A stretch of DNA of 42,078 bases, from positions 1 through 42,078 of the forward strand of contig CAYUJU010000023.1 in NCBI GenBank assembly GCA_964445115.1. The letters are read 5' to 3'. This stretch comes from CAIJXJ01 sp964445115 (GTDB lineage Bacteria > Pseudomonadota > Gammaproteobacteria > Burkholderiales > Methylophilaceae). The position numbers and the translations under genes are program-made. A model generated the notes under the pieces. The model was not told the DNA's origin. It saw only the letters and a program-made list of their open reading frames with translations, and did no database searches. Shown here piece by piece: positions 32,964-41,806 of the stretch (position 1 is its first letter; every line of letters begins with the position of its first letter).

Positions 32964-34439
32964 ATGAGCGCGCATTCTCACCTCCCCCCACTTCACCGCT
33001 GCGCGGAAATCCGCGCACTGGAACAGGCGCATGCCGATCTCGGCCTGATGGAGCGTGCCGGCCTTGCCACCGCCACACTGGCACGCGAACTGCTGGGAGA
33101 AGATGGCGACTCGGTGCTGGTCGTGGCTGGCCCCGGCAACAACGGCGGTGACGCCCTGGTGGCGGCCCGCCATCTCCAGGCCCATTGGCTCAAGGTCACG
33201 CTGGTGCTGGCAGGTGATCCGGATCAACTCCCTGCCGACGCACGTGCCGCCTACGACCAATGGCGCGCCAGTGGCGGGCATTGCGAATCCACCATCCCGG
33301 ATCGCCGCTACGACCTGATCCTCGACGGCCTGTTCGGCATCGGCCTCACACGGACTCTGGAAGGCTATTATGCCGACCTGATCGAAGTCATCAACACCCT
33401 GCCCGCACCGGTACTCGCCATCGACATCCCCAGCGGCCTGTGTGCAGACACTGGCCGCGTACTGGGATGCGCCATCCGTGCCACCCACACCCTGACCTTC
33501 CTCGGCCTCAAACCCGGCCTGTACACCCTTGATGGGCCTGACCATGCGGGCATGATCTCCTCGACCGATCTTGGGCTAACCAGCGACACCACCCCTGATG
33601 GCCATCTGCTCGATATGCCACCTGCGCTTCCTCTGCCCAGGATGCAGAATGCCCACAAAGGTACGTTCGGTAGCGTTGGCGTGCTGGGGGGCGATCACAG
33701 CATGACAGGCGCGGCCTTGCTCGCCGCCCGAGCTGCCTTGTTGTCTGGTGCCGGACGGATTTACGTTGGTCTGCTGGATGCCCATGGCCCCAGCGTCGAT
33801 CTGCAGCAACTCGAACTCATGCTGCGCACGCCCAAGGCATTGCTGGATCTCGAACACCTCTCCGCACTTGCAGTCGGCCCCGGCCTCGGTCGCAGCGAAC
33901 ATGCCCGTGGACTGTTGCAACGCACCCTGCATGTCCCGGGCCCGCTGCTGCTCGACGCCGACGCCCTGCATTTGCTGGCGGCCACGCCGGAATGGCATGA
34001 CGACCTGCGCCACCGCACCACCGCGACCATCATGACCCCGCACCCCGGCGAAGCCGCGGCGCTACTGGGCATGAGCACGGCCGAGATTCAAGCCGACCGT
34101 ATTCAGTCTGCGCTCAGCATCGCCCGCGAGTACCAGGCCATCACGGTGCTGAAAGGTTGCGGCAGCCTCATCGCTATGCCCGATGGGCGCTGGTTCATCA
34201 ACACCACCGGGAATCCCGGCATGAGCAGCGCTGGCATGGGCGATATCCTGTGCGGGCTGATCTGCAGCCTGATTGCACAAGGCCTGACTGCCGAAGAAGC
34301 CACCATGCTGGGAGTCCATCTGCACGGCGCCGCGGCCGATGCGCTGGCGACCGACCTCGGTCCCGTCGGGCTCACCGCCAGCGAAGTGGCGACAGCGGCA
34401 AGAACCCTTCTCAACCACTGGATCCGGACCCAGGCATGA
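32964..34439 (+). CDS. nnr: Bifunctional NAD(P)HX epimerase/dehydratase
   Basis: Repairs damaged hydrated NADH and NADPH. The 491-residue protein fuses an N-terminal epimerase (about 1-215: VVAGPGNNGGDALVAARHL, LDGLFGIGLTR, IDIPSGLCADTG) to a C-terminal ADP-dependent dehydratase (about 225-490: GSVGVLGGDHSMTGAALLAARAAL, MTPHPGEAAALL, NTTGNPGMSSAGMGDILCG). All characteristic motifs are present. Its stop overlaps the moxR start (ATGA), so it heads the moxR-DUF58-tgpA group, although no functional link between them is known. Confidence 0.96.
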   Translation: MSAHSHLPPLHRCAEIRALEQAHADLGLMERAGLATATLARELLGEDGDSVLVVAGPGNNGGDALVAARHLQAHWLKVTLVLAGDPDQLPADARAAYDQWRASGGHCESTIPDRRYDLILDGLFGIGLTRTLEGYYADLIEVINTLPAPVLAIDIPSGLCADTGRVLGCAIRATHTLTFLGLKPGLYTLDGPDHAGMISSTDLGLTSDTTPDGHLLDMPPALPLPRMQNAHKGTFGSVGVLGGDHSMTGAALLAARAALLSGAGRIYVGLLDAHGPSVDLQQLELMLRTPKALLDLEHLSALAVGPGLGRSEHARGLLQRTLHVPGPLLLDADALHLLAATPEWHDDLRHRTTATIMTPHPGEAAALLGMSTAEIQADRIQSALSIAREYQAITVLKGCGSLIAMPDGRWFINTTGNPGMSSAGMGDILCGLICSLIAQGLTAEEATMLGVHLHGAAADALATDLGPVGLTASEVATAARTLLNHWIRTQA

Positions 34440-35347
34440 ACCCGCAACAGACGTTACAGCAGATCCTCGCGCAGGCCGGCCAGGTCATCCTCGGCAAGGA
34501 AACCCAGCTCAAGCTCGCTCTCGCCTGCCTCCTGGCGCGCGGCCACCTGCTGATCGAAGACTTGCCGGGCATGGGGAAATCCACCCTCGCCCATACGCTG
34601 GCCCAGGTGCTGGGACTGGAGTTCCGCCGCGTGCAGTTCACCAGCGACCTGTTGCCGGCCGATATCCTCGGCGTCTCGGTGTATGACCGCAACAACGCCG
34701 CGTTCAAGTTCCATCCGGGGCCGGTATTCACCAACGTGCTGCTGGCCGACGAAATGAACCGCGCCACGCCCAAGACGCAGAGCGCGTTGCTGGAAGCCAT
34801 GGAAGAACATCAGGTCACGCAGGATGGCGAAACCCGCGCTTTGCCGGAACCCTTTTTCGTCATCGCCACACAAAATCCCACCCATCACATCGGGGCTTAC
34901 CCCCTGCCGGAATCGCAGCTCGACCGCTTCCTGATGAAAATCTCGCTGGGCTACCCGGACGCGCGTTCGGAACGTAGCCTGTTGCGCAACGCCGGCGGAC
35001 GCAACGCGACCATCGCCCCGTGCCTCGACGCCACAGGTCTAATCCAGCTTCAAACAGCCGCCAGCCAGGTTAGCGTGTCCGATCCGCTGCTCGATTACCT
35101 CCAGGCCCTGCTCGACTTCACGCGTAATAGCCCGCATTTCGAATCCGGCCTCAGCCCGCGCGCAGGGCTCGCCCTGCGCCAGTCCGCCCAGGCCATGGCG
35201 CTGATCGCCGGGCGCGACTTCGTAGTGCCCGAAGACGTGCAGGCGGTCTTGCCTGCCGTGGTTGGCCACCGCCTGCAGGCAGGTAAGAGCGGGCAGGCAA
35301 ATACCGATCCGGCCACGCTCTTGTTAGAGACTGTGCCGGTGGCCTGA
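34436..35347 (+). CDS. MoxR-family AAA+ ATPase
   Basis: A 303-residue AAA+ chaperone-like ATPase. Walker A is LPGMGKST (43-50), Walker B is VLLADEMNRATPKTQSALLEAMEE, and sensor 1 is IATQNPTHHIGAYPLPESQLDRF. The C-terminal lid has LSPRAGLALRQSAQAMALIAGRDFVVPEDVQAV. MoxR proteins remodel or activate partner complexes; the standard partner is the DUF58 protein encoded next. The start is the ATG of an ATGA overlap with nnr. Confidence 0.95.
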   Translation: MNPQQTLQQILAQAGQVILGKETQLKLALACLLARGHLLIEDLPGMGKSTLAHTLAQVLGLEFRRVQFTSDLLPADILGVSVYDRNNAAFKFHPGPVFTNVLLADEMNRATPKTQSALLEAMEEHQVTQDGETRALPEPFFVIATQNPTHHIGAYPLPESQLDRFLMKISLGYPDARSERSLLRNAGGRNATIAPCLDATGLIQLQTAASQVSVSDPLLDYLQALLDFTRNSPHFESGLSPRAGLALRQSAQAMALIAGRDFVVPEDVQAVLPAVVGHRLQAGKSGQANTDPATLLLETVPVA

Positions 35348-35375
35348 GTATCGGGTTCTACAGCCGCTAACAAGC

Positions 35376-36314
35376 ATGCGCATCCCTGACTGGAAAAACT
35401 GGCTCCGCACGGCCAGGCCGGTGCAGGACACCGTCCACCTTGGACGCCGCTATCTCTACATCCTGCCGACCCGTCAGGGGTTGCTGCTGGGCGTGGTGTT
35501 GATCGCCATGCTGATCGGCTCCATCAACTACACGCTGAGCCTGGGGTTCGTACTGACCTTCCTGCTCGCCGGACTTGGCATTGTCGCCATGCTGCACACC
35601 TGGCGCAATCTGGCGCATCTCTCACTGAGCAGCGGGCGAAGCGCCCCGGTATTCGCCGGCGAACCGCTGCAATGGACCGTCCTCGTGCGCGACCATCACC
35701 GCCGCCCGCGCTACGCGTTAAGCCTCCAGCAAGGGGATATGCCGCCACGTTACGCCGATGTGACCGCGCAAGACCAGGCCACGGTCGTGCTCGCGATGCC
35801 GACATTGCAGCGCGGCTGGCATACGCCCGGCAGAATCCGCATCTCCACCGAGTTTCCGGTCGGTTTGTTCCACGTCTGGTCGTACGCACAGCTGTCGGCC
35901 CGAGGCATCGTCTATCCTGCCCCGGCAGCGCCCGACATGTTGCCACCACAGGAGGATACCGCAGCCGGTCAAGGCCACGAGCGCGCCGGCCAGGGGGATG
36001 ACGACTTCGCCGGACTGCGTTCCTACCGCGAGGGCGACACGCCCAGCCGCATCGACTGGAAAGCCTCTTCCCGCGAGCGCGGGCTGATGACCAAACAATT
36101 CGACGGCAGCGCGCAACCCACGCAATGGCTGGACTGGCGCATGACCAGTGGAGACGTCGAGCAACGCCTCTCCCAGCTCACGCGCTGGGTGCTGGATGCC
36201 GAAGCTCAGGGGCGTCCCTATGGCCTGCGCCTGCCTGGCACGGAGATCCCCGCCGGGCAGGGAGAACCCCACCTGCATCGCTGCCTGGAAACCCTGGCGC
36301 TGTTCCAGTCATGA
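35376..36314 (+). CDS. DUF58 domain membrane protein
   Basis: A 312-residue protein with two N-terminal membrane helices (about 33-51 and 54-75) and a cytoplasmic part containing the DUF58 signature RSYREGDTPSRIDWKASSRERGLMTKQF. DUF58 proteins co-occur with MoxR ATPases and transglutaminase-like proteins, as here. A vWA-like fold has been proposed, but no activity is assigned. The stop overlaps the tgpA start (ATGA). Confidence 0.92.
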   Translation: MRIPDWKNWLRTARPVQDTVHLGRRYLYILPTRQGLLLGVVLIAMLIGSINYTLSLGFVLTFLLAGLGIVAMLHTWRNLAHLSLSSGRSAPVFAGEPLQWTVLVRDHHRRPRYALSLQQGDMPPRYADVTAQDQATVVLAMPTLQRGWHTPGRIRISTEFPVGLFHVWSYAQLSARGIVYPAPAAPDMLPPQEDTAAGQGHERAGQGDDDFAGLRSYREGDTPSRIDWKASSRERGLMTKQFDGSAQPTQWLDWRMTSGDVEQRLSQLTRWVLDAEAQGRPYGLRLPGTEIPAGQGEPHLHRCLETLALFQS

Positions 36315-38254
36315 CACTCCCGCCGCTCACCCTACTGCAACTGCGCTGGCTCATCGTCTCGCTGGGGCTGGTGTACGGCCTACTGGCGCTCCATCTGCCG
36401 GCCTGGGTGAGCCTGCTGGCTGCGCTTGCCGGGGGCTGGCGCTACGCTGTAACGTCCGGCAGGGCACGCATGCCGCGCCTGCTGGTCCTGATGCCGCTGG
36501 CGGGGCTCACCGTCATCGGCATCGCCATCAGCCACGGCGGTTTGTTCGGCCGGGATGCCAGCGTCAGCCTGCTGGCGGCGATGATGGCCCTGAAACTGCT
36601 GGAATCCCACACCCGCCGGGATGCCATGCTGCTGGTGTTCCTCGCCTTTTTTCTCAGCCTGACCAGTTTCCTGTTCTCGCAATCCATCGCCGCCGGGACC
36701 TATCTGCTCATCCCGATGGTGGCGTTGGTCGGCACCATGATCAGCGTCAACCACCCCAACGGCGCGCTGCCCAGCCGCACCGTGTTGCGCCTTGCCAGCA
36801 CCTTGCTGCTGCAAGGCGCTCCGATCATGCTGTTCCTGTTTCTGCTATTCCCGCGCATCCAGGGTCCGTTGTGGGGGGTGCCGCAAGACGCCTACAGCAG
36901 CATGACCGGGCTTTCCGAACAGATGTCACCAGGCACGATCAGCCAGCTCAGCCGTTCCGACAGCCCGGCTTTTCGGGTCGCCTTTCAGGGAACCCCGCCC
37001 GATCCGGGCAACCTATACTGGCGCGGTCCGGTGTTCTGGCATTTCGATGGCACAACCTGGACCGTCGGTGAGGCCTCGCAGGCGCTCGCACTGGAATCCA
37101 CTCGCGCCGAAAGCCCTCCCATCAACTACACCGTCACGCTGGAGCCGCACAATCGTCGCTGGTTGTTCATGCTGGATCTGCCGGCCATCGTCCCGTCCGA
37201 AGCCAGGCTGACACACGACAGGCAATTACTCGCCAACCAGCCGGTCCGCACGCGCATACGTTACGCGGGCAGATCCAGCCTGAGTTACACACTGGGATCA
37301 ACCCTGCAGCCGGAAGCCCGTCTACAGGCGCTGCAACTCCCGGCAGGCGTCAATCCACGCACGCGCGACCTAGCGGCCACATGGCGCAACGAGACGCCGG
37401 GCCAGGTCGTAGCCAAGGCTCTCGCCCTGTATCGCGAACAGCCTTTCCGCTACACCCTCAATCCCCCCCTGCTCGGCCAGCATGCCGTAGATGAATTCCT
37501 GTTCGTGACACGTAGTGGGTTCTGCGAACATTACGCTGGCAGCTTCGTGTTCCTGATGCGCGCCGCGGGTGTCCCCGCGCGCGTCGTCACGGGCTACCAA
37601 GGTGGCGAGATCAACCCCACCGATCGTTACTTACTGGTTCGCCAGGCTGACGCGCACGCCTGGGCGGAGGTCTGGCTGGACGGGCGCGGCTGGGTACGCA
37701 TCGACCCCACGGCAGCCGTTGCCCCCCAGCGCGTCGAATCTGGCGTCGCTACCGCTCTGCCCGCGGGTGAGCCGGTGCCGCCACTGATGCGGGCCGACAT
37801 GCGCTGGCTGCGGCAGTTGTACTTGCGCTGGGATGCGGCCAACAATCGTTGGAACCAATGGGTGCTGGGCTACGACCAGGAGCGGCAAATGGCCCTGATC
37901 TCGCGCCTCAAGGGCAGCGCGGCCACCTGGGAAGACTTGATTCAGTGGATGCTGATCTCGATCGGCAGCGCGATCAGCCTGATCGCGGCCATGCTGCTCA
38001 TCCGCCGGCGACCGCGCGACCCGCTGGAACGCGCCTATCTTACCTTCCAACGCCGGCTCGCACGGGCCGGCGTCCAGCGGCTTCCGCACGAAGGACCGCT
38101 CGATTTTGGTGCACGCGCCGCCCTCCAATGCCCGCAACAGGCTGAAACCATCCGCGAGATCACGGTACACTACGCGCATTTACGCTATGGGGCAAAATCA
38201 ACACCCCACGACCTCAACACATGGATGCAACGTATCAGGAACTTCAAGCCTTGA
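36311..38254 (+). CDS. TgpA-like membrane transglutaminase/protease-fold protein
   Basis: A 647-residue inner-membrane protein. About six N-terminal helices lie within the first 190 residues. A large periplasmic domain follows, with the transglutaminase-core triad C405 (SGFCEHYAGSF), H449 (DAHAWAEVW) and D465 (IDPTAA). A last membrane helix at about 555-575 and a DUF4129-like cytoplasmic tail (RRPRDPLERAYLTFQRRLARAG) complete it. This is the architecture of Pseudomonas TgpA. The triad is intact, so it is probably active on a periplasmic protein. With MoxR and DUF58 it completes a conserved three-gene module. The end overlaps tadA by 34 bases. Confidence 0.94.
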   Translation: MTLPPLTLLQLRWLIVSLGLVYGLLALHLPAWVSLLAALAGGWRYAVTSGRARMPRLLVLMPLAGLTVIGIAISHGGLFGRDASVSLLAAMMALKLLESHTRRDAMLLVFLAFFLSLTSFLFSQSIAAGTYLLIPMVALVGTMISVNHPNGALPSRTVLRLASTLLLQGAPIMLFLFLLFPRIQGPLWGVPQDAYSSMTGLSEQMSPGTISQLSRSDSPAFRVAFQGTPPDPGNLYWRGPVFWHFDGTTWTVGEASQALALESTRAESPPINYTVTLEPHNRRWLFMLDLPAIVPSEARLTHDRQLLANQPVRTRIRYAGRSSLSYTLGSTLQPEARLQALQLPAGVNPRTRDLAATWRNETPGQVVAKALALYREQPFRYTLNPPLLGQHAVDEFLFVTRSGFCEHYAGSFVFLMRAAGVPARVVTGYQGGEINPTDRYLLVRQADAHAWAEVWLDGRGWVRIDPTAAVAPQRVESGVATALPAGEPVPPLMRADMRWLRQLYLRWDAANNRWNQWVLGYDQERQMALISRLKGSAATWEDLIQWMLISIGSAISLIAAMLLIRRRPRDPLERAYLTFQRRLARAGVQRLPHEGPLDFGARAALQCPQQAETIREITVHYAHLRYGAKSTPHDLNTWMQRIRNFKP

Positions 38255-38739
38255 CCGATCAGGACTACATGAACATGGCGCTGGAACTAGCCCGCCAGGG
38301 CGCCGAAGCCGGAGAAGTGCCTGTTGGGGCGCTCGTCGTGAAAGACGGCGAGATCATCGGCCGCGGCTACAACGCGCCGATCTCCCAGCACGATCCCAGC
38401 GGCCACGCCGAAATCCGAGCCATGCGCGATGCTGCACAACGTATCGGCAACTATCGCCTGGTGGGCTGCACCCTCTACGTCACGCTGGAACCCTGTGCCA
38501 TGTGCAGCGGAGCCATACAGCACGCCCGCATCGCCCGCCTCGTGTTCGGCGCAACCGACCCCAAAACCGGGGCCTGCGGCAGCGTGGTCAACCTGATGGC
38601 AGAACCGCGGCTCAACCACCACACGGAAGTCGTGCAAGGCGTGATGGCCGAGGCGTGCGGTAGCCTGCTCAGCGCGTTCTTCGCCGCCAGACGCGCGAAA
38701 TCGCCTCGTAACGCAGACCGAACCACATCAACGCCATGA
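38221..38739 (+). CDS. tadA: tRNA adenosine(34) deaminase
   Basis: Converts adenosine-34 to inosine in tRNA-Arg(ACG). The 172-residue enzyme has the zinc/proton-shuttle motif HAE (H62, E64) and the zinc cysteines of PCAMC (C92, C95). Conserved EVPVGALVV and YVTLEPCAMC stretches are present, as is the family ending FFAARR. The ATG at 38221 lies inside the tgpA 3' end; an alternative at 38269 (MNMALELARQ) would avoid the overlap but trim the first helix. The 3' 71 bases overlap a small gene on the other strand. Confidence 0.96.
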   Translation: MDATYQELQALTDQDYMNMALELARQGAEAGEVPVGALVVKDGEIIGRGYNAPISQHDPSGHAEIRAMRDAAQRIGNYRLVGCTLYVTLEPCAMCSGAIQHARIARLVFGATDPKTGACGSVVNLMAEPRLNHHTEVVQGVMAEACGSLLSAFFAARRAKSPRNADRTTSTP

Positions 38740-38866
38740 CCCCGGCCAGCAGCATCAGGTGCGCGACCCCCGCATAAGCGCTCAACAGCGCCAGCTTGGC
38801 GAATGTTCCACTCAGCAATACCAACGGCAACGCGATCAGCGTGATCGCCAACAACACCAGCATCAT
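38669..38866 (-). CDS. Small two-helix membrane protein overlapping tadA
   Basis: A 65-residue, very hydrophobic protein with two membrane helices (about 2-24 and 28-50) and an arginine-rich tail (RVWRRRTR). AAAGGAG lies about seven bases before the ATG, a good ribosome binding site, which supports it as a real gene. Its last 71 bases run antisense to the end of tadA. I do not recognise it. Confidence 0.6.
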   Translation of the reverse strand: MMLVLLAITLIALPLVLLSGTFAKLALLSAYAGVAHLMLLAGVMALMWFGLRYEAISRVWRRRTR

Positions 38867-38968
38867 GACGTTTCTCCTTTCCTGAGCAGTCGCTCAAAAT
38901 TTCTCATGCAAAATACAGGCCATGCATGACACGCGCATGGCAGCGTTTACTGAAACCACAAAATAAAA

Positions 38969-38990
38969 AAACCCGCCTTCCGGCGGGTTT
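38969..38990. terminator. Rho-independent terminator
   Basis: AAACCCGCC-TTCC-GGCGGGTTT is a 9-bp stem with a 4-base loop, preceded by an A-tract. Read on the minus strand it ends in a T-rich run and terminates the Bax-inhibitor-1 gene. Confidence 0.9.
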
Positions 38991-39012
38991 CTTGAACCGC
39001 AGAAAGTGTTAA

Positions 39013-39705
39013 TTAATCCCGCTCGCCCATCAGCGCCATCAGCAGTTGTAGCAGATTGACGAACAGGTTGTAGATATCGAGGTAGATCGACAACGTGGCT
39101 ATAACATAGTTGGTCTCACCGCCATTCACGATGCGGCTGACGTCATACAGGATAAACCCGGAGAACAGCAACACGGCCACACCCGACATCGCCAAGGACA
39201 ACGCCGGAATCTGGAAGAACATGTTGGCCAGCGACGCAACGATCAGCAGGATCAAGCCAACCATCAGGAAGTTGCCCATGAAGCTGAAGTCTTTTTTCGT
39301 CGTGGTCGCAACCCCTGCCAACGTCAGGAAAATGATGCCTGTCCCACCCGCCGCCAGCGTCACCAGTTGGCTACCGTTCTTCAGATGCATCGCCATCTGC
39401 AACAGTGGCCCCAGAAACACGCCCATCAGACCAGTCAGCGCCAGCAGCATGACCACGCCCAGGGCGCTGTTGCGGTTAGCCTGTATACCGAAGACCAACC
39501 CGAGCATCGCAGCGATCGAACCGATCGCGAACAGGATGGGATGCTGTGCAGCCCAGGCGAAATTCATGCTCATCCCGGCCACCGCACCGATCACCGTCGG
39601 CACCATGGTCAGGCCCAGCAGCATGTAGGTGTTGCGTAACACCTTGTGCACGCCGATATCCAGCGCGGACGTGGAAGAAGCAGAAATTGGGTAATCCTGT
39701 TGCAT
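39013..39705 (-). CDS. Bax inhibitor-1/YccA-family membrane protein
   Basis: A 230-residue inner-membrane protein with seven hydrophobic helices, starting with a short soluble N-terminus (VHKVLRNTYMLLGLTM). The C-terminal helices carry SGFILYDVSRIVNGGETNYVIATLSIYLDIYNLFVNLL, whose two aspartates form the di-aspartyl pH sensor of the TMBIM/BI-1 calcium-leak family. Bacterial members such as YccA also interact with the FtsH protease. GAGGA lies before the ATG, and a terminator follows the stop. Confidence 0.95.
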   Translation of the reverse strand: MQQDYPISASSTSALDIGVHKVLRNTYMLLGLTMVPTVIGAVAGMSMNFAWAAQHPILFAIGSIAAMLGLVFGIQANRNSALGVVMLLALTGLMGVFLGPLLQMAMHLKNGSQLVTLAAGGTGIIFLTLAGVATTTKKDFSFMGNFLMVGLILLIVASLANMFFQIPALSLAMSGVAVLLFSGFILYDVSRIVNGGETNYVIATLSIYLDIYNLFVNLLQLLMALMGERD

Positions 39706-39781
39706 GTATTAATTCCTCATTAAAGAAATACGTTGGCTGAGACCAGCAATCAACGTGCAAGTTTCAAGCTGGCTGTCAAAC

Positions 39782-40519
39782 CTACATCGCAGCCACGGTG
39801 AAATAGGTTGCCACGGCATTCCGTTCAGAATAACCGCCAGCACTGGCAAGCTGGGCCGCCAGACGCATCTGGGAGGCCTTCTGCTGATCGAATCTGGTTT
39901 GGGATTCACGTTGCGAAGTATTTTCAGGAGGTGGAGTGGGCGCATCCTCAGGCTTGGGGGGCTGCACATTGCTGCTCGCCAGTTGCTTACTCGCAGATTC
40001 GCCCGCCTGATTGGCCAGCGCTGCAAACGAATTCACCGTACCCTGCGGGTCGCGGTTCAGCGCGTTGTCGAGTGATTGCGCATTCAGCGTCAGCGATTCG
40101 CCAGTCCGGTTTTCCACGCGCAAACCTCCTTCCGTCGAACTGGAAGCTGCACTACGAATTTCTTCCAATGCCCTCGCCGCAGCCTGCTCAGCTTCGGACG
40201 CGGCCTTGCCGTTGGACTGAGACTCCGTCACCACGTTGGCGAGCCGATTCACGGACTGCACGAAATCCTGGACGCGATTGGTGAAATCGCTGCGCGACGA
40301 AATGGTCTCGACATTCTGTAAAGCATTTGCCTTGGCCTGCACCTCCTCAAGGGAAGACTTGGCGCGACCGGAAGCGCTCAGATTCGCCTGAGCCGCTTCA
40401 TTTTTCTGCGGCTGCGCCGGTGCCGGCACGCTGCCGGTTTTGGGACGTGCTTCATCACGTGCCTGCAGGCTGTAAGCGCCGACCGCGATGGAAGAATTCG
40501 GAATAGAAGTGATGGCCAT
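39782..40519 (-). CDS. Orphan Ala/Ser-rich protein with FliD-like patterns
   Basis: A 245-residue soluble protein without signal peptide or membrane segment. The N-terminal half has LSASGRAKSSLEEVQAKANAL and FTNRVQDFVQSVNRLANVV, and the middle has LTLNAQSLDNALNRDPQGTV. The order and spacing recall parts of the flagellar cap protein FliD (a K-S-A-L-coiled start, DFV..YN, and L..D...L..A...DP). A P/Q-rich linker (about 190-210) precedes a C-terminal helix ending NAVATYFTVAAM. No flagellar genes are nearby. AAGGGG lies before the ATG. The likeness to FliD is inferred from motifs only; the real function is unknown. Confidence 0.65.
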   Translation of the reverse strand: MAITSIPNSSIAVGAYSLQARDEARPKTGSVPAPAQPQKNEAAQANLSASGRAKSSLEEVQAKANALQNVETISSRSDFTNRVQDFVQSVNRLANVVTESQSNGKAASEAEQAAARALEEIRSAASSSTEGGLRVENRTGESLTLNAQSLDNALNRDPQGTVNSFAALANQAGESASKQLASSNVQPPKPEDAPTPPPENTSQRESQTRFDQQKASQMRLAAQLASAGGYSERNAVATYFTVAAM

Positions 40520-40565
40520 GTTCTGCCCCTTCGGATAACAGCTGAAAGTTCATGTTACTCTGATT

Positions 40566-40599
40566 GGGACTGCAAACCAAATCCTTTGGTTCCCGTCCC
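40566..40599. other. Hairpin between nagZ and the FliD-like gene
   Basis: GGGAC at 40566-40570 pairs with GTCCC at 40595-40599, and AACCAAA (40575-40581) pairs with TTTGGTT (40585-40591) around a three-base loop. It lies just after the nagZ stop on the minus strand. No T-tract follows, so it is a weak terminator candidate or an RNA stability element. Confidence 0.5.
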
Positions 40600-40601
40600 G
40601 G

Positions 40602-41651
40602 TTACCCGAGCTTCAGCGCCCCCTCTTCCACCCCCAGATTCCCGATGGCATGTACCGCCCGCACGTACTCGGGATTTTCGTGCAGTGCCACTACGTCGGC
40701 AGGATGTTTCTGGCCGTGCATGCGCGCCAGGCGCGCCATGCTGACGGCGGAAATCTTCAGGTCGAGATTCGCCAGCAGTTCATCCACAAGATCCGGGCGA
40801 TTGCACACCAGCACCATGTCGCACCCCGCATCGAAGGCCGCCGTGGCGCGCTGCGTCACGCTACCCGCCACCACCGCCCCCTCCATGGAGAGATCATCAC
40901 TGAAGATCACGCCGTTGAATCCCAGATGGCGGCGCAGCACCTGCTGCAGCCAGATTCGCGAGAAACCCGCCGGTCTTTCGTCCACTTTGGGGTAGATCAC
41001 ATGGGCCGGCATCACCGCCTGCATGCCCGCATCGATCATGCGCCGGAAAGGCTCGATATCCGCCTGCTCGATCTCGGCGAAGCTGCGCTCGTCCACGGGA
41101 ATCGCCACGTGCGAGTCCGCCGCCACGAAACCGTGACCAGGGAAATGCTTGCCGACCGTCGCCATGCCACCGCGCTTGAGGCCGTGCATCAGCGACTGCG
41201 CCAGTTCCGCAATTGCCTGCGTATTCCTGTGGAATGCGCGGTCGCCGATCACGCCACTGTTGCCGTAATCCATGTCCAGCACCGGCGTAAAGCTGAAATC
41301 CACACCGTGGGCACGCAATTCGGAAGCCAGTACCCAGCCGGTTTCCTCCGCCAGTTGCCGTGCCCGTTTCGGGCTGTGGTCCCACACCTTGCCGAACTCC
41401 CGCATAGGCGGGATGCGCGTAAACCCCTCGCGGAAACGCTGCACACGCCCACCTTCATGATCCACCGCGATCAACAAAGGTGGCTGGCGTACAGCGTGGA
41501 TAGACGCCGTGAGCGCCTTCAGCTGCGCCGGGGTCTGGTAGTTGCGCGCAAACAGAATCACCCCGCCCACCAGCGGGTGCTGCAGACGACGCACGTCATC
41601 GGCATTGAGTTCCGTACCCTCGACATCGATCATCACGGGACCGAGCGACAT
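40602..41651 (-). CDS. nagZ: Beta-N-acetylhexosaminidase (peptidoglycan recycling)
   Basis: Cytoplasmic GH3 glycosidase of 349 residues that removes GlcNAc from anhydro-muropeptides in cell-wall recycling. KHFPGHG starts at K168, the catalytic general acid/base is H181 in DSH, and the nucleophile is probably D252 in FSDDLSM. Three in-frame starts exist: 41714, 41666 and 41651. I chose 41651 (MSLGPVMIDVEG) because it matches the family start and GGAG lies nine bases upstream. The 41666 ATG falls next to a direct repeat shared with the cupin gene leader. Confidence 0.94.
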   Translation of the reverse strand: MSLGPVMIDVEGTELNADDVRRLQHPLVGGVILFARNYQTPAQLKALTASIHAVRQPPLLIAVDHEGGRVQRFREGFTRIPPMREFGKVWDHSPKRARQLAEETGWVLASELRAHGVDFSFTPVLDMDYGNSGVIGDRAFHRNTQAIAELAQSLMHGLKRGGMATVGKHFPGHGFVAADSHVAIPVDERSFAEIEQADIEPFRRMIDAGMQAVMPAHVIYPKVDERPAGFSRIWLQQVLRRHLGFNGVIFSDDLSMEGAVVAGSVTQRATAAFDAGCDMVLVCNRPDLVDELLANLDLKISAVSMARLARMHGQKHPADVVALHENPEYVRAVHAIGNLGVEEGALKLG

Positions 41652-41661
41652 ATTCAGCAAC

Positions 41662-41679
41662 TCCATCAAGATTTCACAA
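41662..41679 (+). repeat. 18-bp direct repeat, copy 1
   Basis: TCCATCAAGATTTCACAA, identical to the copy at 41779-41796. This copy overlaps the upstream side of the nagZ start region. Confidence 0.9.
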
Positions 41680-41778
41680 GCCGGCAGTGTAGCGCCGCGA
41701 GAGCGGCACGCCAACCGCGACAGGTTTCAGTCGCAAAAAACAGCCAAAAATAGTATAGTCGCGCCCGATGTAATGCCG

Positions 41779-41796
41779 TCCATCAAGATTTCACAA
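41779..41796 (+). repeat. 18-bp direct repeat, copy 2
   Basis: The same 18 bases as at 41662, here just before the AAAGGAAAG ribosome binding site of the cupin gene. The copies are 117 bp apart, in the same orientation. Confidence 0.9.
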
Positions 41797-41806
41797 AGGA
41801 AAGATC

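Noticed and set aside
40650..41753. 367-codon plus-strand frame
   Set aside because: Antisense to nagZ; no family motifs.
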